A stretch of DNA of 64,000 nt from Membranipora membranacea. Taxonomy: Eukaryota > Bryozoa > Gymnolaemata > Cheilostomatida > Membraniporidae. Within the stretch, counting starts at the first letter, position 1. Each line of letters begins with the position of its first letter. A program made the translations under genes and the position numbers. The notes under the pieces were generated by a model. That model searched no databases. It worked only from the letters and a program-made list of their open reading frames with translations, and was not told where the DNA came from. Of the stretch, positions 22,425 through 36,700 are shown in pieces. Location of the stretch: assembly GCA_914767715.1 (NCBI GenBank), contig OU612066.1:129001-193000 (forward strand), in the 5' to 3' direction.

Positions 22425-25400
22425 ATGGAGATCATGGATGGACCGACGTCATCTGTTTCTCAGACAATGTATGTATACCTTAGTCTTAGTTACCGTTACT
22501 AGCAGAGTAAGTAGAGTATCAGTAGTAGTCTGAGTAGAGTAGTAGGCCTAGATATTAATTAAAATTAATAATTATTATTATGCTCAAGCTAGTCAAGGCA
22601 ATTCAATGTATTTGGTGTTTTATATATATATGATTACTATTGCTACATCTTACTACATTGCATACATACATACATACATACATAGGGCTTTATTAGAGTG
22701 TTCTACAATCTTCGAGGTAAGATTGATATGTCCTATCTATTGTTATTTTAATTTATTATACTTCAGTCCCTACTACTGTTATTCATTACTTACTGTACTT
22801 TTATAACTTAGGGTTTGAAATTTAATTAAGAATTATGATGGGTCAGTTGACAGTTGGTGTCAGTCGCTGTTACTCCTTGGTGAGAGTAAGGTTAGATTTG
22901 TCTGCATATCATCATCATAGCTGAACACTGGTGTTAGTTGAAATCTCTAGTAAGTTCTGCCACATATACTGTGCAAAGGAAATCCATCCATGGTGCAGAA
23001 CCCTTTCCTGTTAGATTTATCTTATGTGACTATTTCATCACGGCTTGCGTATCCTTCAGTGCGATTGTATGCTAACATATATTCTTATCTATTACAGATA
23101 CTTCGGCTACTTGGTAAACTTTATAATGTGGTAATTAAAGTTATTGTTAATCTTGTAGATTGTGCTGTCAATGTGGAACACCCATAGCGCCGAATCCTGC
23201 AAATATGTGTGTAACATGTATACGTACACATGTAGACATTACTGAGGGGATACCTAAACAGGGTACCATATTCTTCTGTAGAAATTGTGAAAGGTAAAAT
23301 ATTGTCTTTATAACACAGGATTTAAATTCATTTAAAACTTGATTCCACCTCAACTGTTCAATTTGTTCTCTGGTGAGAATCTTGATTATTTAGAGATGGT
23401 GTTTCACTCTAGCAATGTGTGGTATTATCATCAGTAATATGGTATGTTGATATGTACAGCTCTTTGCTCATGGTGCATCGATAAGGAAATCGCTTTACTC
23501 TTAGTACACTGTTATGTACTCTTAGTACACTGAGATGTACTCTAGTACACTGAGATGTACTCTTAGTACACTGAGATGTACTCTTAGTACACTGAGATGT
23601 ACTCTTAGTACACTGAGATGTACTCTTAGTACACTGAGATGTACTCTTAGTACACTGAGATGTACTCTTAGTACACTGAGATGTACTGATAGTACACTGA
23701 GATGTACTCTTAGTACACTGAGATGTACTGATAGTACACTGAGATGTACTCTTAGTACACTGAGATGTACTCTTAGTACACTGAGATGTACTCTTAGTAC
23801 ACTGAGATGTACTGATAGTACACTGAGATGTACTCTTAGTACACTGAGATGTACTCTTAGTACACTGAGATGTACTGATAGTACACTGTGATGTTCTGAT
23901 ACTCATAGTATATGGTTATGTACGACAGTAAATTATAAATATTATTTATATTTAGGTACCTACAGCCGCCCAGTCAGTGGATAATAGCAGCACTTGAGAG
24001 TAGAGAGCTTTTGTCTATATGTCTAAAGAAGCTGAAAGGTCTAAAAACTGTGAGTCATCCCTTATAAATGGAGTAGAAAATGTCAGGAGTGATATAAAAT
24101 ATATAATTTCATATTGATTTGTGTTAATTCTTGTCATGCCGAAAACTTACCAACCAATAGTGTAGTGATCACACTGACTCTGTCTGTATTACAGGTGAGG
24201 CTTGTTGATGCTGGATTCGTGTGGACAGAGCCACATTCAAAACGAATCAAACTTAAACTTACTATCCAAAAAGAGGTGAGTCAAGTATCCCAAATGATTA
24301 TCGACAATACAAGCTGTAGAGAAACTGCATCTTCTGACTGCTCTGCATGCCATCAAATACAGCTCTGACTGATTGAATGACTATGTTGTGCTATCTGAAT
24401 GTATATTGTATTATGTATATTTTTGATCAGTATTATGTATATTTTTGCTTAGGTTCTGAATGGTACAATGCTGCAGCAAGTGTTTGTCGTTGAGTTTGTT
24501 GTGCAGAATCAGATGTGTGATGATTGTCATCGTACTGAAGCTAAAAACTTCTGGAAATCCATTGTACAAGTACGGCAGAAAGCAACTCACAAGAAGACTA
24601 TGTACTACCTGGAGCAGGCTATTCTAAAGCACAAGGCCCATACCAACACACTGAATATCAAGGAAATACCAGGTATTATACAAGCACACTGAATATCAAG
24701 GAAATACCAGGTATTATACTAGCACACTGAATATCAAGGAAATACCAGGTATTATACTGACACACTGAGTATCAAGGAAATTCCAGGTACTATCATGCGC
24801 TGTAGGTTCTATACTAAATGTCTGTCAAAAATTGGACTTAATTAAAAATAATTTTGAAACATGACCTGATAAAGTTTAGTCCAATTTGTATGGTTAAAAA
24901 ACCTCTGCATTATGATGTCACAGTCTTTCGAGAGTGCAATACAAGAAACAAGCACTTCCAGGAGACTTCTGAGAGTGCAATACAAGAAATAAACACTTCC
25001 AGGAGACATCTGAGAGTGTAATACAAGAAACAAGCACTTCCAGAATACTTCCGAGAGTGCAATACAAGAAACAAGCACTTCCAGGAGACTTCTGAGAGTG
25101 CAATACAAGGAACAAGCACTTCCAGGAGACTTCCAAGAGTGCAATACAAGAAACAAGCACTTCCAGGAGACTTCTGAGAGTGCAATACAAGAAACAAGCA
25201 CTTCCAGGAGACTTCTGAGAGTGTAATACAAGGAACAAGCACTTCCAGGAGACTTCTGAGAGTGCAATACAAGAAACAAGCACTTCCAGGAGACTTCCGA
25301 GAGTGTAATACAAGGAACAAGCACTTCCAGGAGACTTCTGAGAGTGCAATACAAGAAACAAGCACTTCCAGGAGACTTCCGAGAGTGCAATACAAGAAAC

Positions 25401-28400
25401 AAGCACTTCCAGGAGACTTCCGAGAGTGCAATACAAGAAACAAGCACTTCCAGGAGACTTCTGAGAGTGCAATACAAGAAACAAGCACTTCCAGGAGACT
25501 GTCACATCATACTGCAGAGAATGGGAGTTACCTTTCCTTTATGGGAGGCAGTTTTTCCACCATCAATAATTCATGCCAAGTAGAGCATTGAATTTGTTTA
25601 CCATGCAAATCTGACAAAACCTAATCATAAGTAACTGCATGACTATAACATGCATTAGTCTGTGGGTAGCCTCTAAGTTATGTATTACATAAGGTATATG
25701 TATATAAAAATATATTGTGTTAAAGTGATGCAATTAATTGCGTCACATGTTACATAAGGTATCCATAGATATATACCATATGGTAATTGTTTGTTACAAA
25801 GTATAATAATAATGTATTCTGTTATATGTTAAATGCTATATGATATGTTGTGCATCCTATACTTTACCATCTTATCTGCTGTAGGAGGTATAGACTTCTA
25901 CTATGGACAGCCACAAGACTCGAGAAGATTTGTAGAGTTTCTTCAGGCTGTAGTTCCATGCAGGTAAGTTTTATCTTTTCTCTTGCTGGTCATATCCTAA
26001 GGGAGCATATCATTGCTAATTATTTGGTCGGTAATACAGTTGCTGATTATGTTAAGCACACACATATAACATAGTAAAACATGTGTTCAACCCGAGTATA
26101 ACTCTAGTATAACTTAGTATAACTCGAGTATAACTTAGTATAACTCGAGTATAACACTAGTATAACTCGAGTATAACACAGATATAACCCGAGTATAACA
26201 CTAGTATAACGCTAGTATAACCCGAGTATAACACTAGTATAACACCGATATAACCCGAGTATAACACTAGTATAACACCGATATAACACAGATATAACCC
26301 GTGTATAACACAGATATAACCCGAGTATAACACTAGTATAACACTAGTATAACACCGATATAACCCGAGTATAACACTAGTATAACACTAGTATAACTCG
26401 AGTATAACACTAGTATAACCCGAGTATAACACTAGTATAACACTAGTATAACTCGAGTATAACACTAGTATAACCCGAGTATGACACTAGTATAACACAG
26501 ATATAACCCGAGTATAACACTAGTATAACACTAGTATAACACCGATATAACCCGAGTATAACACAGATATAACCCAAGTATAACACATATATAACACTAG
26601 TATAACACATATATAACACTTGTATAACACTGGTATAACACTAGTATAACACAGGTATAACTCGAGTATAACACAGATATAACTCGAGTATAACCCGAGT
26701 ATAACACAGATATAACCGGAGTATATCACGAGTGTGCTTGTTTTGTATTATAGATATGAGACGTCTAAGAAACTTGTCTCTCATGACATCAGAAGCAACA
26801 TCTTCAACTATAAGACCTCATTTTCTGTAGAGATAGCTCCTATATGTAAGGTAAGTATTAAAAAAGTCAATCTGTGATCATCTTCAATCCTCAAGCTGAT
26901 TCCCCTGTCACTCAGATACCCCTGATGGTCAGAGCCCTCCAGCCTGAACCCCTCACCTGGCAGAGGCCACCATCTCTCGAGGCCACAATCCCTCAGAGGC
27001 CACTATCCCTCAGAAGCCACTATCCCTCAGAGGCCACTATCCCTCAGAGGCCACTATCCCTCAGAGCCACTGTCTGTAGAAGCCCACAGTCAGAGGTACG
27101 GTTCACATACATCCATAGTTAACATTGTTGTGTTGTTTACAGGATGATGTTGTCTGCTTACCTCCTAAACTTTCAGCAGCTTTTGGTAACATTGGACAGA
27201 TAATTGTATGCCTCAGAGTAACAACAGCAATACATCTCATCAACCCAAATACTTTACAACGTAAGTCCTATGTCACAAACCTGAGCACTTATAATGTAAG
27301 TCTCAACAAGCTAAGCAGCTTTCAACGTAATCTCATCTCATTAAAATATTTATATCTCAAACTCCGTGCTGCATAGTTCTCAGCATAACTTATTATCCAC
27401 ACCGTTCAAAAATACATATTTGTTAATAGAGGTATGCGGATACTCTAGACTTCAGTATATGTGTTGTTTGAATAGTTAATCAATCAAACATGTGTTATGT
27501 ACATATAGCCTTCTATATATATATATATTACCATATATATGTAAGTAATAATTTGTGTGCTGTTAGTGGCCGAGGTGAGCAGTATGCAGTATTGGAAGCA
27601 GCCCTTCTCCAGTATATCTACATCTAAGCAGTATCAGGAGTATTTAGTTATGCAGGTAGACTTTGTACCGCAGTCTGAGATACATCGTAATAGTAGTACA
27701 GGCGCTGTATCAAATAAGGTAAATTATCCCCACTCAACAAATTATCCCCACTCAACATATTATCCTCACAAAACGAATAATTCCCACTCAACAAATCACC
27801 TCACATACAGCTACAAATTAAGCAGCTCATTGCCAAGAACACAGCCAGCAAAAGGGAAAGTGATCGAAAAATAAAAGAGCTTGTCAGAATTAGTGAATGC
27901 GTCAGGTTGCAATACAACCTTAGGCTACATTACCTGTATAAAACCATCATTAAAGCTACTTTCAATTTTGCTGCCCCCTGAAAGTCACCATAATAAATCA
28001 GATCTATGCGAACATCGGAAGCCAGTTCTCCTGGTGGCAGCAAAATTTTTATGTATAAATATAGCTTAGTTATAATATTGACATTGTAGCATGTGTTGGC
28101 TGATGTTTGGGTATGTCGAGCTAATGATATGTCCGCAGACCAGATACATTGTAAATCACATCTGGGACATCTTCTACAGCCAGGAGATACTGTACTGGGG
28201 TAAGCTACTTTAGTGAGTTGTGATGACCTCCTAGGAAACTTTCGCTGTACATTAATCTTTACACCAAGCTTGACAATATCTGATCGGTTTTATAGGACCT
28301 ATATAAGTAATCGGTAACTGCTACAACAAATTTGAAGTGAAGATTGAACATTAGTGTTAATGGTTACATTTTAACATCAATGTTGATGTGCAGCAGTATA

Positions 28401-29543
28401 TGCAGCATGTGTAATAGTATGATTATTTTTGTTTACAGATTTGACTTGAACAATAGTAACGTGAACAGCTATGAGTTGGATAAGATTGCACCTGAGCGTC
28501 GACCGGATGTAATATTGGTTAAGAAGCTGTATGCAGACAAGAGCTTTAGAAATAGACAGAGGAAGTGGAGACTGATGAGACTAGAAAGAGATGCTGCTAT
28601 GAGCGCTAACAGTCAGGAGAGGTAATACTACCTGCCTGCCCATCCCATGTGCCTCCCATCTATCCGCCTGCCCATGTGCCTCCCTCTATATGCCTGCCCA
28701 TACCCCCCCCCTTCTATCCACCTGCCTGTGCCCCCCCTTATATCCGCCTCCCCTATGTTCAACAGCCTGGTTACATGAATGCATTTCATGAACACATCTT
28801 GTTAAGTTAAATTGAGGCGTTAGAGACTCCTTGGCTAAATCTATCTCTCTCTTTTCTGCTACTGCCGTTTTTCAGTTATTGGCTGCAAATCTACGACTTG
28901 AAGTAGGGATTTATCAATATAGAGATATTATCTTAATTCATACTTAATACTAAAGCCAGACACAGCTTCGCCCCACTTAAATCTCTGTTGTACTGTTTAC
29001 GTTTTTAGAGATTACACTGATTTCATGGAGGATCTCGAAGAGGATGAGGCTCTCAGGCTGAATGTTAACATCTATAAGGGTATGTAAAACAGAATTAAAC
29101 CAGAGACTATAGATATATCTATAGAGACTATAGATATAGATATATCTATAGAGACTATAGAAATAGATATATCTATAGAGACTATAGATATATCTATAGA
29201 GACTATAGATATAGATATATCTATAGAGACTATAGATATAGATATATCTATAGTCTCTGATCAAACCTCATATTGTCTCGCTACATGCCATAGAGATGGA
29301 AGATAATAACACTATGCCACACACAGGACAAATGTCTCAAGTAAGGCATAAGTTTGGTTGTATGATAATAATGTAAAAGATAGAAAACTGAATCTATGCT
29401 GTTGTTTATCTGAAACAGATACTCGCAAGGTGAATGTGGAAGCTGATCCTGATACTCCTCAGATATCATTAGAAGAGATGCTTGATGAATTAAATATATC
29501 GGAAGATGCTACAGGAAAAGAGGGAGCTTCTATGGTCGAATAA
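22425..29543 (+). CDS. NMD3: 60S ribosomal subunit export adaptor NMD3, 13 exons, 502 aa
   Basis: Exons: 22425-22468, 23159-23293, 23956-24049, 24195-24275, 24453-24672, 25885-25963, 26754-26850, 27143-27260, 27567-27718, 28090-28199, 28439-28621, 29009-29079, 29419-29543. All junctions keep phase and give 502 aa, against about 503 in human. NMD3 binds the pre-60S subunit and carries the CRM1 export signal out of the nucleus. The N-terminal zinc region is visible (ILCCQCGTPIAPNPANMC, CVTC, CRNC, CDDCH), followed by RLVDAGFVWTEPHSKR, QQVFVVEFVVQNQMC, VVCLPPKL and VTTAIHLINPNTLQ. The acidic tail FMEDLEEDEALRLNVNIYK and SLEEMLDELNISEDATG, where the family's export signal lies, is also present. 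The start is supported by MEIMDGPTSS spliced exactly before ILCCQC. Introns 2, 5, 6, 7 and 12 contain tandem arrays. Confidence 0.96.
23488..23900. repeat. 21-bp minisatellite in NMD3 intron 2
   Basis: About 18 copies of a 21-bp unit of the form tgagatgtactcttagtaca plus one base. Single-base variants occur (ctgatagtacac versus ctcttagtacac), and the first copies are slightly diverged. Because 21 is a multiple of three, both strands stay open, which produces spurious reading frames. Confidence 0.95.
24645..24795. repeat. 38-bp tandem repeat straddling the NMD3 exon 5 donor
   Basis: Four tandem copies of a 38-bp unit. The first copy contains the end of exon 5 and its splice site (CACTGAATATCAAGGAAATA then CCAG/GTATTATA). 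The next two copies repeat the same donor exactly, and the fourth is diverged. Each intronic copy therefore offers an identical alternative 5' splice site. Use of a later copy would add 38 nt and shift the frame. Confidence 0.95.
24925..25500. repeat. 41-bp minisatellite in NMD3 intron 5
   Basis: About 14 copies of a 41-bp unit containing gagagtgcaatacaagaaac and aagcacttccaggagacttc. Variants are at single positions (gaaac/gaaat/ggaac; tct/ccg). Units in the centre and right are the most alike. All three minus frames are open by repetition and should not be read as protein. Confidence 0.95.
26088..26735. repeat. 11-bp minisatellite in NMD3 intron 6
   Basis: Nearly 60 copies of an 11-bp unit ending GTATAAC or ATATAAC, with alternating prefixes: actcga, acacta, cccga, acaccg, acacag. 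Many units carry short palindromes (CTCGAG, ACTAGT). The array lies between the exon 6 donor, about 125 bp to its left, and the exon 7 acceptor, about 20 bp to its right. Confidence 0.95.
26960..27085. repeat. ~17-bp tandem repeat in NMD3 intron 7
   Basis: Six to eight copies of a unit of the form ggccactatccctcaga, with small variations. It ends about 55 bp before the exon 8 acceptor. Confidence 0.85.
29098..29262. repeat. Palindromic repeat in NMD3 intron 12
   Basis: Repeats of agagactatagatatatc and its near inverse, giving long stretches built from TATAGATATATCTATA that can fold on themselves. It starts about 20 bp after the exon 12 donor. Confidence 0.85.
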
Positions 29544-30743
29544 GAATCTAACAATACTGCTTAACGGCGCTTAATCAACATACATATAAGTGTAGAGCTG
29601 AATGGATACCATAAATATCATTATATATAATAGTATATGGGCTGAGAATAAACACAAGGACAATGAAGTCAACTTCTAGAATTAGATATACTTCTGGGTT
29701 TTTTAGGTGGTTTTATTTTAAACTACAGTGCTACAAATAAAACAGGACTATTTGGTTCAAGTTTGTTACAAATGCTTGTGTGTTCAAATAAGTTTGCAAA
29801 CGTATCTACCGTCTGGGATTTGTTAAAAGAAAAAAGTTCAAAAATTCAGACTACAAAAACTACAAAGAATTTTAAAGTTGTGAAGTATAACAAGTATTAA
29901 TTTATTCAATGAAAAATTGTTGTCATTTGTTCCTTTAATTGCAACATTTTTTATGATGGTCGATTTTCTGTTTCATATTTGCTCGCTCGAGCTGGAGATA
30001 ATTATGAGGATAATAAGAATAGTAATACAACAAAGGGAGTTGGTATAATTGTTTGCTACAAAGACAATAAAATATTATAATGTTTTGACAGTTCTAATCT
30101 AATCTTCAGTTAAGGGCTTCAGTGACAACATGGTGAGACAGCTACTATGGAATAACATGACAGAAGTGGTCCCACCCTGGCGCTGGGGCAGAGGTGCTCC
30201 CAGCGTCTACAGGTGTCTGCAACAGGTTCTGTGCATATAAATCTTCAGTGGGACACATTCTGTACATGTAATACAAAACCCTACTGACAAAAATGAGCAT
30301 CGTTAGTTTAGTAGTAGTTAGGTGATGTGTGCAGCCCACGTTGAACTAAAAAGCATGAAAATCCAGCCACAGCAGCGGAGACTGATTTTGCGGATGCAAG
30401 AAAACTCATTACTGCTTGTGAAGTAGCCTTGGTTAGATTTGGAGCATGATTGAATCCATCAAATAGATATAAAATACACTAAAAAGATATAACACAAAAA
30501 TATGAAAAGTGGTAGAATTGTGACGCATGCCTGTGAACGAACGCTGTTGGGTGTCAGGATTTAAAGGCTGTTACATATTGGTGAAAGTGAAATGCATCGC
30601 TGTGATTGAATATTTTGAGGTTGTCTTCCTTCAATGGTTGTTATCATCATGCCTGCTGCTGGTTCATGTATAGGTTGTATCGTCGTGCTCCTATGGGACA
30701 GAAGAGTTCCCCTCTCAGCTTTTATCTCCACTCCAGATGATGA
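29544..30743. other. Intergenic region between convergent NMD3 and Argonaute
   Basis: The two genes end facing each other, 1.2 kb apart. AATAAA at 29648-29653, about 105 bp after the NMD3 stop, is a plausible polyadenylation signal. On the minus strand candidate signals (TTTATT on plus) occur near 29712 and 29900. No gene or clear repeat is seen. Confidence 0.55.
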
Positions 30744-33700
30744 TTAAGCAAAGTACATGACGTTAGTAGACTCGGGATGAACAGCCACTGCTCTGCTGAG
30801 GATTATGGGATTCCTCTCATCACTATTACCTGAGTGATGGCTGCCCTCACCACTGAATAACAGAAGAGATATATCATTATCACAATAACAAAGACATCAT
30901 AAGCTGATAGTGAGGCCAAAAATAAGCTGAGCAATCATATGCCATAAAAAATGAGAAAAGTGCATCAACTACTTCATCAGCAATGCAGTCATGATGACCG
31001 TGATAATATTATAATCAATCCTATGTTATCGGACACCATTATATGACATCATTATAGATAAATGTCAGTACCAAAGTTGTATTGACACATGGCTCAAACC
31101 TACCTGCTTGTTTCATGAGTTGCATAGTCCCCGTTGCTAAAGGAGATAAAAAGAAATAAGTTGGGTTAACATCAGCAACACACAGGTCTACTGGGTCAAC
31201 AGACATTCTGCAACATTCAGTGAATCAACATGACCATGCGAAGAGGATATTGAAACATTTTATCCTGTACGGGAGAGAATGGAATGTAGCATACTAGATT
31301 CTGATTGGAGATCGATACACCTTTTATCAGAATAATACACTGAAACATTGTCATTGATTCTTACCTATCATGATCTTTTTCTACGAGGTGATATCTGGCC
31401 CTGAAAGCTACAAGATGAGCGTAGTAAGCAGGGGCAGGGATAGATACACTTCTAGTACATCTCACATATGTATGACACATCTGATAAGTCAATATCTGTA
31501 ACTCATCAGCCAGGAATCTGTTATCATCCCATAATACATGATAGTGAGATGGTCTGCTTGTACCCTGAAACACCCCAAATATCAGCATAATTACTTCATC
31601 AGCATAACGAATGAATGGTTAGTGAAACATGACAACAATTCATCACAGCTAAATGGAAAAGTCCTACAGGATAACTAAAGAGACGATATGTGAGAAGAAT
31701 GTATATGATACAGTACCTGTATACCAGCGTGACTACAGAGGAAGAAATCAAACTCTGTAGGATGAGTTATCCCCACATCGACGGTCGTACCAGCCGGGAT
31801 ATTTCCACTCTTTCCTGTCTGATCTTTCTTGTCTGCACAGAATAGTCTGGTGTGGTGTCTCTTCTGTACTACGATAAATGTGATTCCAGGCTGATATCCT
31901 ACCTCTAACTTCATACAAGCCTCTCTTATAGCTCTCAACTCATAACTCAATATCTACAATACAAAGTCATAAGTACAGGTACAGTATAAGTACAGTATAA
32001 GTACAGTACAGACTTCTTATTTGTTCAGTCAAGTGTTCAGAGTGATGATGTAAATTCCGCCATTTCAAGCATGTGAGAAAAGGGTGAACGCTTGCTTCCG
32101 CGAATACTTTACTCATTTAGGGTATAATAATAAAAGTGATGTATTTCTTGAGGAAATAATGTTATTACTATTTATATTTAAGATTACCTGAGTGAACTGC
32201 CCCTCTGACACTCCGTCTCTGTAGAATATTATCCTGGCTGGTTTGAAGCATGTTGATCTATAGAAGGCTATAAGTAGATCCTTAACCATTGTAGCTAAAT
32301 CCTCTATAACCTCTTGCCTGTGCTTCTGTACTCTAACTGTAGAGGAGTATCGGGACGGGTGGGCGTCCATACTACCCACAACCTGTACAACAATTATACA
32401 ATCATACACTGAACTTTTATACTCAGGTTACAGCTCACCAGCACCTGACAACCAAACATCCCTGAATGCTCAGTAAGGCACAGTAACTTGCTATGATTAT
32501 GATAACACTGTTAATCCCTCACACATCGTTTGAGGTTATAAACCATCTCACATTCTCATCTATCCACTTTCACATGTACAATATACTCTGTGTGTTCTGT
32601 GTGTTCTGTGTGGTGAGTCTGAGTTATCTGTGTCTGTAATACTGATTAAATATGTCTATAAGCCCCAACCAGCTAACACAATACAATACAGTAATAATGT
32701 TATATACTAAGAGATACATACAGCGGCTATACTTGGTCTCTGTTTATCACCAGCAGGTGGGTGTGTAACATCAGCTCCAAAGAATATAACAGGCTCTCTG
32801 AATACATTAGGCCTGACACTGGGTAGTAGGATGTTATTGATACCTCCCAACTTAACATTGATCTTCAGACATAGATTAGATAGTGTTTGTGGTGATGTCT
32901 TATTCACATTCTTAGCTTGCACACACTGTGTGGCTAGTCCAAACATGATATCTCCTACTCTCTTTACTTCAGCTGTAATCAAACATATGTGCATCTTATT
33001 TATAATATCATAGTTGTGACATCCCTTTATGATCCTACATCCACTTATCACTCACTTGCTTCTTACACAGAACCAAACAAAGCTGGTACACAAGGCTCAC
33101 CTATTGTACATTGTGCTTAGTCTCACCCAGCCAGCACTTCTATCACTTCCATCAATGACTTCTTATGATAAGTGAGTTAACTAACCATAAACAGGAGTTT
33201 TACCAGGTAGTACTACTACGACCAGCTGTAGACCCTGGTATGTATTCTTCAGATATCTGAACATAGGCTCCACCTGATCCGGCCCTGTGGCGTATTTACA
33301 GAAACATGGCTGGCCAACAATCGGCATACCAGCATCATTAGATATGCGCTGCAGCTGGGTTGTGAAGTTCCTGAATAATGTATAACCGGAATGGACTAAG
33401 GTCATCAAGTCAAATACTAGCATGTTCCACAATATCAGATTGATGCTTGATAAACTTGGGCGATATTAAAATATGATTATGTCCTCATACTAAACACAAA
33501 TGAGGGACCAAATATAAATCCCTTCCATGTTACAGTTATCATCATTTATCAGGTATTTATAACATGGAGTTATCAGTAAGCTGTAGATGATGTGGTACTG
33601 CTGTGCTGACTTATATATAATATATATAGCACATACCTGAGTGCATCCTCTCTGACTACCCTCTGAGGTGCGAAGCATGCTATCGCCCATACTCTGATCT

Positions 33701-36700
33701 CTATACCGGAGAAGAACTGTTTACCTCTCATATCCCAAACTCCCTGACTGGGCACTGCCTGAGCCTTAGTCTATAACATCAAACATAGCTCAGCATTAAT
33801 TGTGGTTGTGCCTCTTCTGCTTTACAATATCTGATGTAGGTTTGTCTTTACCCCATCACACACAGCACATCACACACAGCATGGGTTTTGGGTAACAGAA
33901 AATATCCTTCCCTGTAGCTGAGGGATCTTACACAAAATCATAATAAAGAAGCTATCACCTTTGTTTGCCATTTGTGCTTTTAACGGGAAGGGAATCACAT
34001 AGCTTCAACTTAGTGTAACACTTCTCACTAAGCGAATTATACTGTGTATAGTTTATCTCAGTATATTTGTCATGCTAGAAATCCAAGAAATGGAGCCCGT
34101 GTAAGTTACAGTGGTTGTGAATTTTAACTTGTCACCAATATGCCCGATAACAAGTCATAAAAAGATGAGTGCATAATGTGACACTTACCCAACCTCCGTA
34201 GAGAATTTTAGGAGGAGTAAGTACACGACCCTGTACATCAGTCATCTGTGTATTTACTGCTATACCGAACTGCTGTAGATAACTATCTCTGTTAAAATTA
34301 GCCTTCCTCACCTGTAAAATAGCAAGTTTTATCAGCTATTGATAGTCTAGTCTAAGGCCTAACTGTTCTCACTATACATTCCAGCTTTTAATCTGTAGCG
34401 TATACAGTCACAGTATAATGTATATACATGCTAGTGTTGATAATCTAACTGCTCTAGTTATAGTGGGATCACATACTGATATCAGACTGGATAGAGAGAT
34501 AGATAGAGAGATAGATAGAGAGAGAAGCCTGCAGTAACCGCTCATACAAACTTACCAGATTATTAATCTCACGCTCTCTATCCGGAGCAGAACGAGCTGT
34601 AGCTTTAATCATAGTTGATGTTTGTTGATCTGTGAGCTTTTTGATACATCTTTGGCCTCCCACTATACAGCACACCTATGTTAACAAATCACATCATATG
34701 TTAATTGATATACAACTGTAACAGAACTAAGAAACTGAAGCATGTTCTTGCTAAAATTAGGAAGAGAGAGAGAGCATTTATGTTATATTATTAAATAAAT
34801 GTATATTTATTGTTATGCTATTATGCAGAAGGCCTACCTCTAGAGGTAGGTATGTATGTTTTTGTTCCTGGCCGACTTGTAGGCAGGGTAGATGAGGGAA
34901 CTGTAGTCTCATGTTATATCTCTCCATAAAATACTTAGCGACAGTACATTCTACAGTCTGCCCCGAGTCTAACTGTAGAGGGAAGGATTGTGTTTGAGCA
35001 GGCCTCCGAGTTACATTGCATACTCTGTATTTTCTTCTCATGGCTCCAGCGTGTGTGATCTCTACTTTCAACCCTTTGATCTCTTTGGTGAATTTGACTC
35101 TTTGTGAATCTGTGAGAGGACGTCTCTGTTCATTCATATCCCTCAGATCCAATACCTGTAGATAACCAAACATAACATTAGACTGTAAGTAATTAAATAA
35201 GTTAGCAAACACTGCAGTAACATAGACTGTAGGTCATTGCAATAACTTATCAAAACTAATATCTGGATAATAAAAAATCAACCAAATAATATTAAAAAAA
35301 AAAGGCTGCATTTATCATATTATGCATCCTTTCCTGTGCCCTGTCTGCAGATTATGGATCACAAGGCACAAAGATTCACTGAAGAAATAAGATCTATCTA
35401 ACAAAGAAACGAAACGATTGAGTCTAAACTCTCAATGGTTCATCTTTAGTTAAAATATGGAAAACTCATAACATTTCAATCTAAAGGTGGCATAAACTGC
35501 TAGCATATAATTCAGACTTGCCTCCATCATAAACTCGACAACAGGTTGAGCTTTGTAGAATGCAGTGGCTGAGACATCGATATTCAGCATCATCTTCCAG
35601 TGGGATGGGCGAACACTTTGATGAAATCCAAACCATACTTCTCTACCTCCTCCAAGAGGATGCTCATATCCATCAGGGGGCTGGAAGAATGAGCGTCCTA
35701 CAGGTGTGTATCTACAACCAAACATACATACAGATAACTTCAATACCATGTCTTACTTAATCTAATAATATTACATTGTTGGTCTGACATATTGTATGCA
35801 ATACAACATATCTAGTGGCAGCGTACAAATAAAAGTTAAAGAATAAGGCCTTGTACTTCCTGATAAAGCATCATGAGTGATCTCCCTTTTGAGGTTATTA
35901 TTAGACACGACTTTGAGCTTTGAACGTCTCTTGATTTCTCTTTCAAATGAGCAAACCTCATTAATTATCTGAACTAACAATAAATGGCTGTGAGTCTAGA
36001 TGGTAGATGGTCAGAAGACTTTCTATTTACTGTGCATGAAAGAACAAACAATTATGGATCTGATTAATATGTTTGATTTTATATTTGTCACTTGTAAATA
36101 ATAAACTACTGCAGCAGCAGGAGGAGGAGAAGGCTGTACTCACGTCATACTGGGTAGATGTCTCATCACCACATCTAGAGCTTGTATAGCATCAAATGGT
36201 ATATCAGTGAGCCTTCCCTCTAAAGCTTCCTCTAGGGCTAGAAGGCTAACCTGTGATACCCACTTAATAGACACTTTAAATACTCTGTCTCTACCTTCAC
36301 CAGGTAGCTGTACCTCTAACTCCACCTGAATAATCACAACAAATATGACAATTTTCATGAGGGATAGCTCGGGAGAGAATATGACGATTGGTATTATAAT
36401 AAAACCGGCCGAGTACCTGGTATATACACACACCACTCAGTATTGATGATGGTAAGTATACAGTGATGGTCAGTATGCGGTAATATAATGGTATGGAACT
36501 TAGATAAACTCTGTTTGCTGAGATATAATCACACAATGAATTCGTGTTTGTCTAACATATAAACATACTTTATCTCTACCGATTGGAAGTGGCTCTCTAC
36601 TGTACATATTCTTTCTACCATCAAACACCGGCCTCTGACCAGCGAAAATCCTCTGTGAGTAACTCTCCACCATTGTCTCCACAATCTCCCTGTGTTAAAA

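Noticed and set aside
23409-23906. 165-codon repetitive frame
   Set aside because: 21-bp minisatellite inside NMD3 intron 2.
24842-25505. Overlapping ~200-codon frames on the minus strand
   Set aside because: A 41-bp repeat without stops opens all frames; it lies in NMD3 intron 5 and codes for nothing recognisable.
26874-27122. 82-codon proline-rich frame
   Set aside because: It is a reading of the ~17-bp repeat in NMD3 intron 7.
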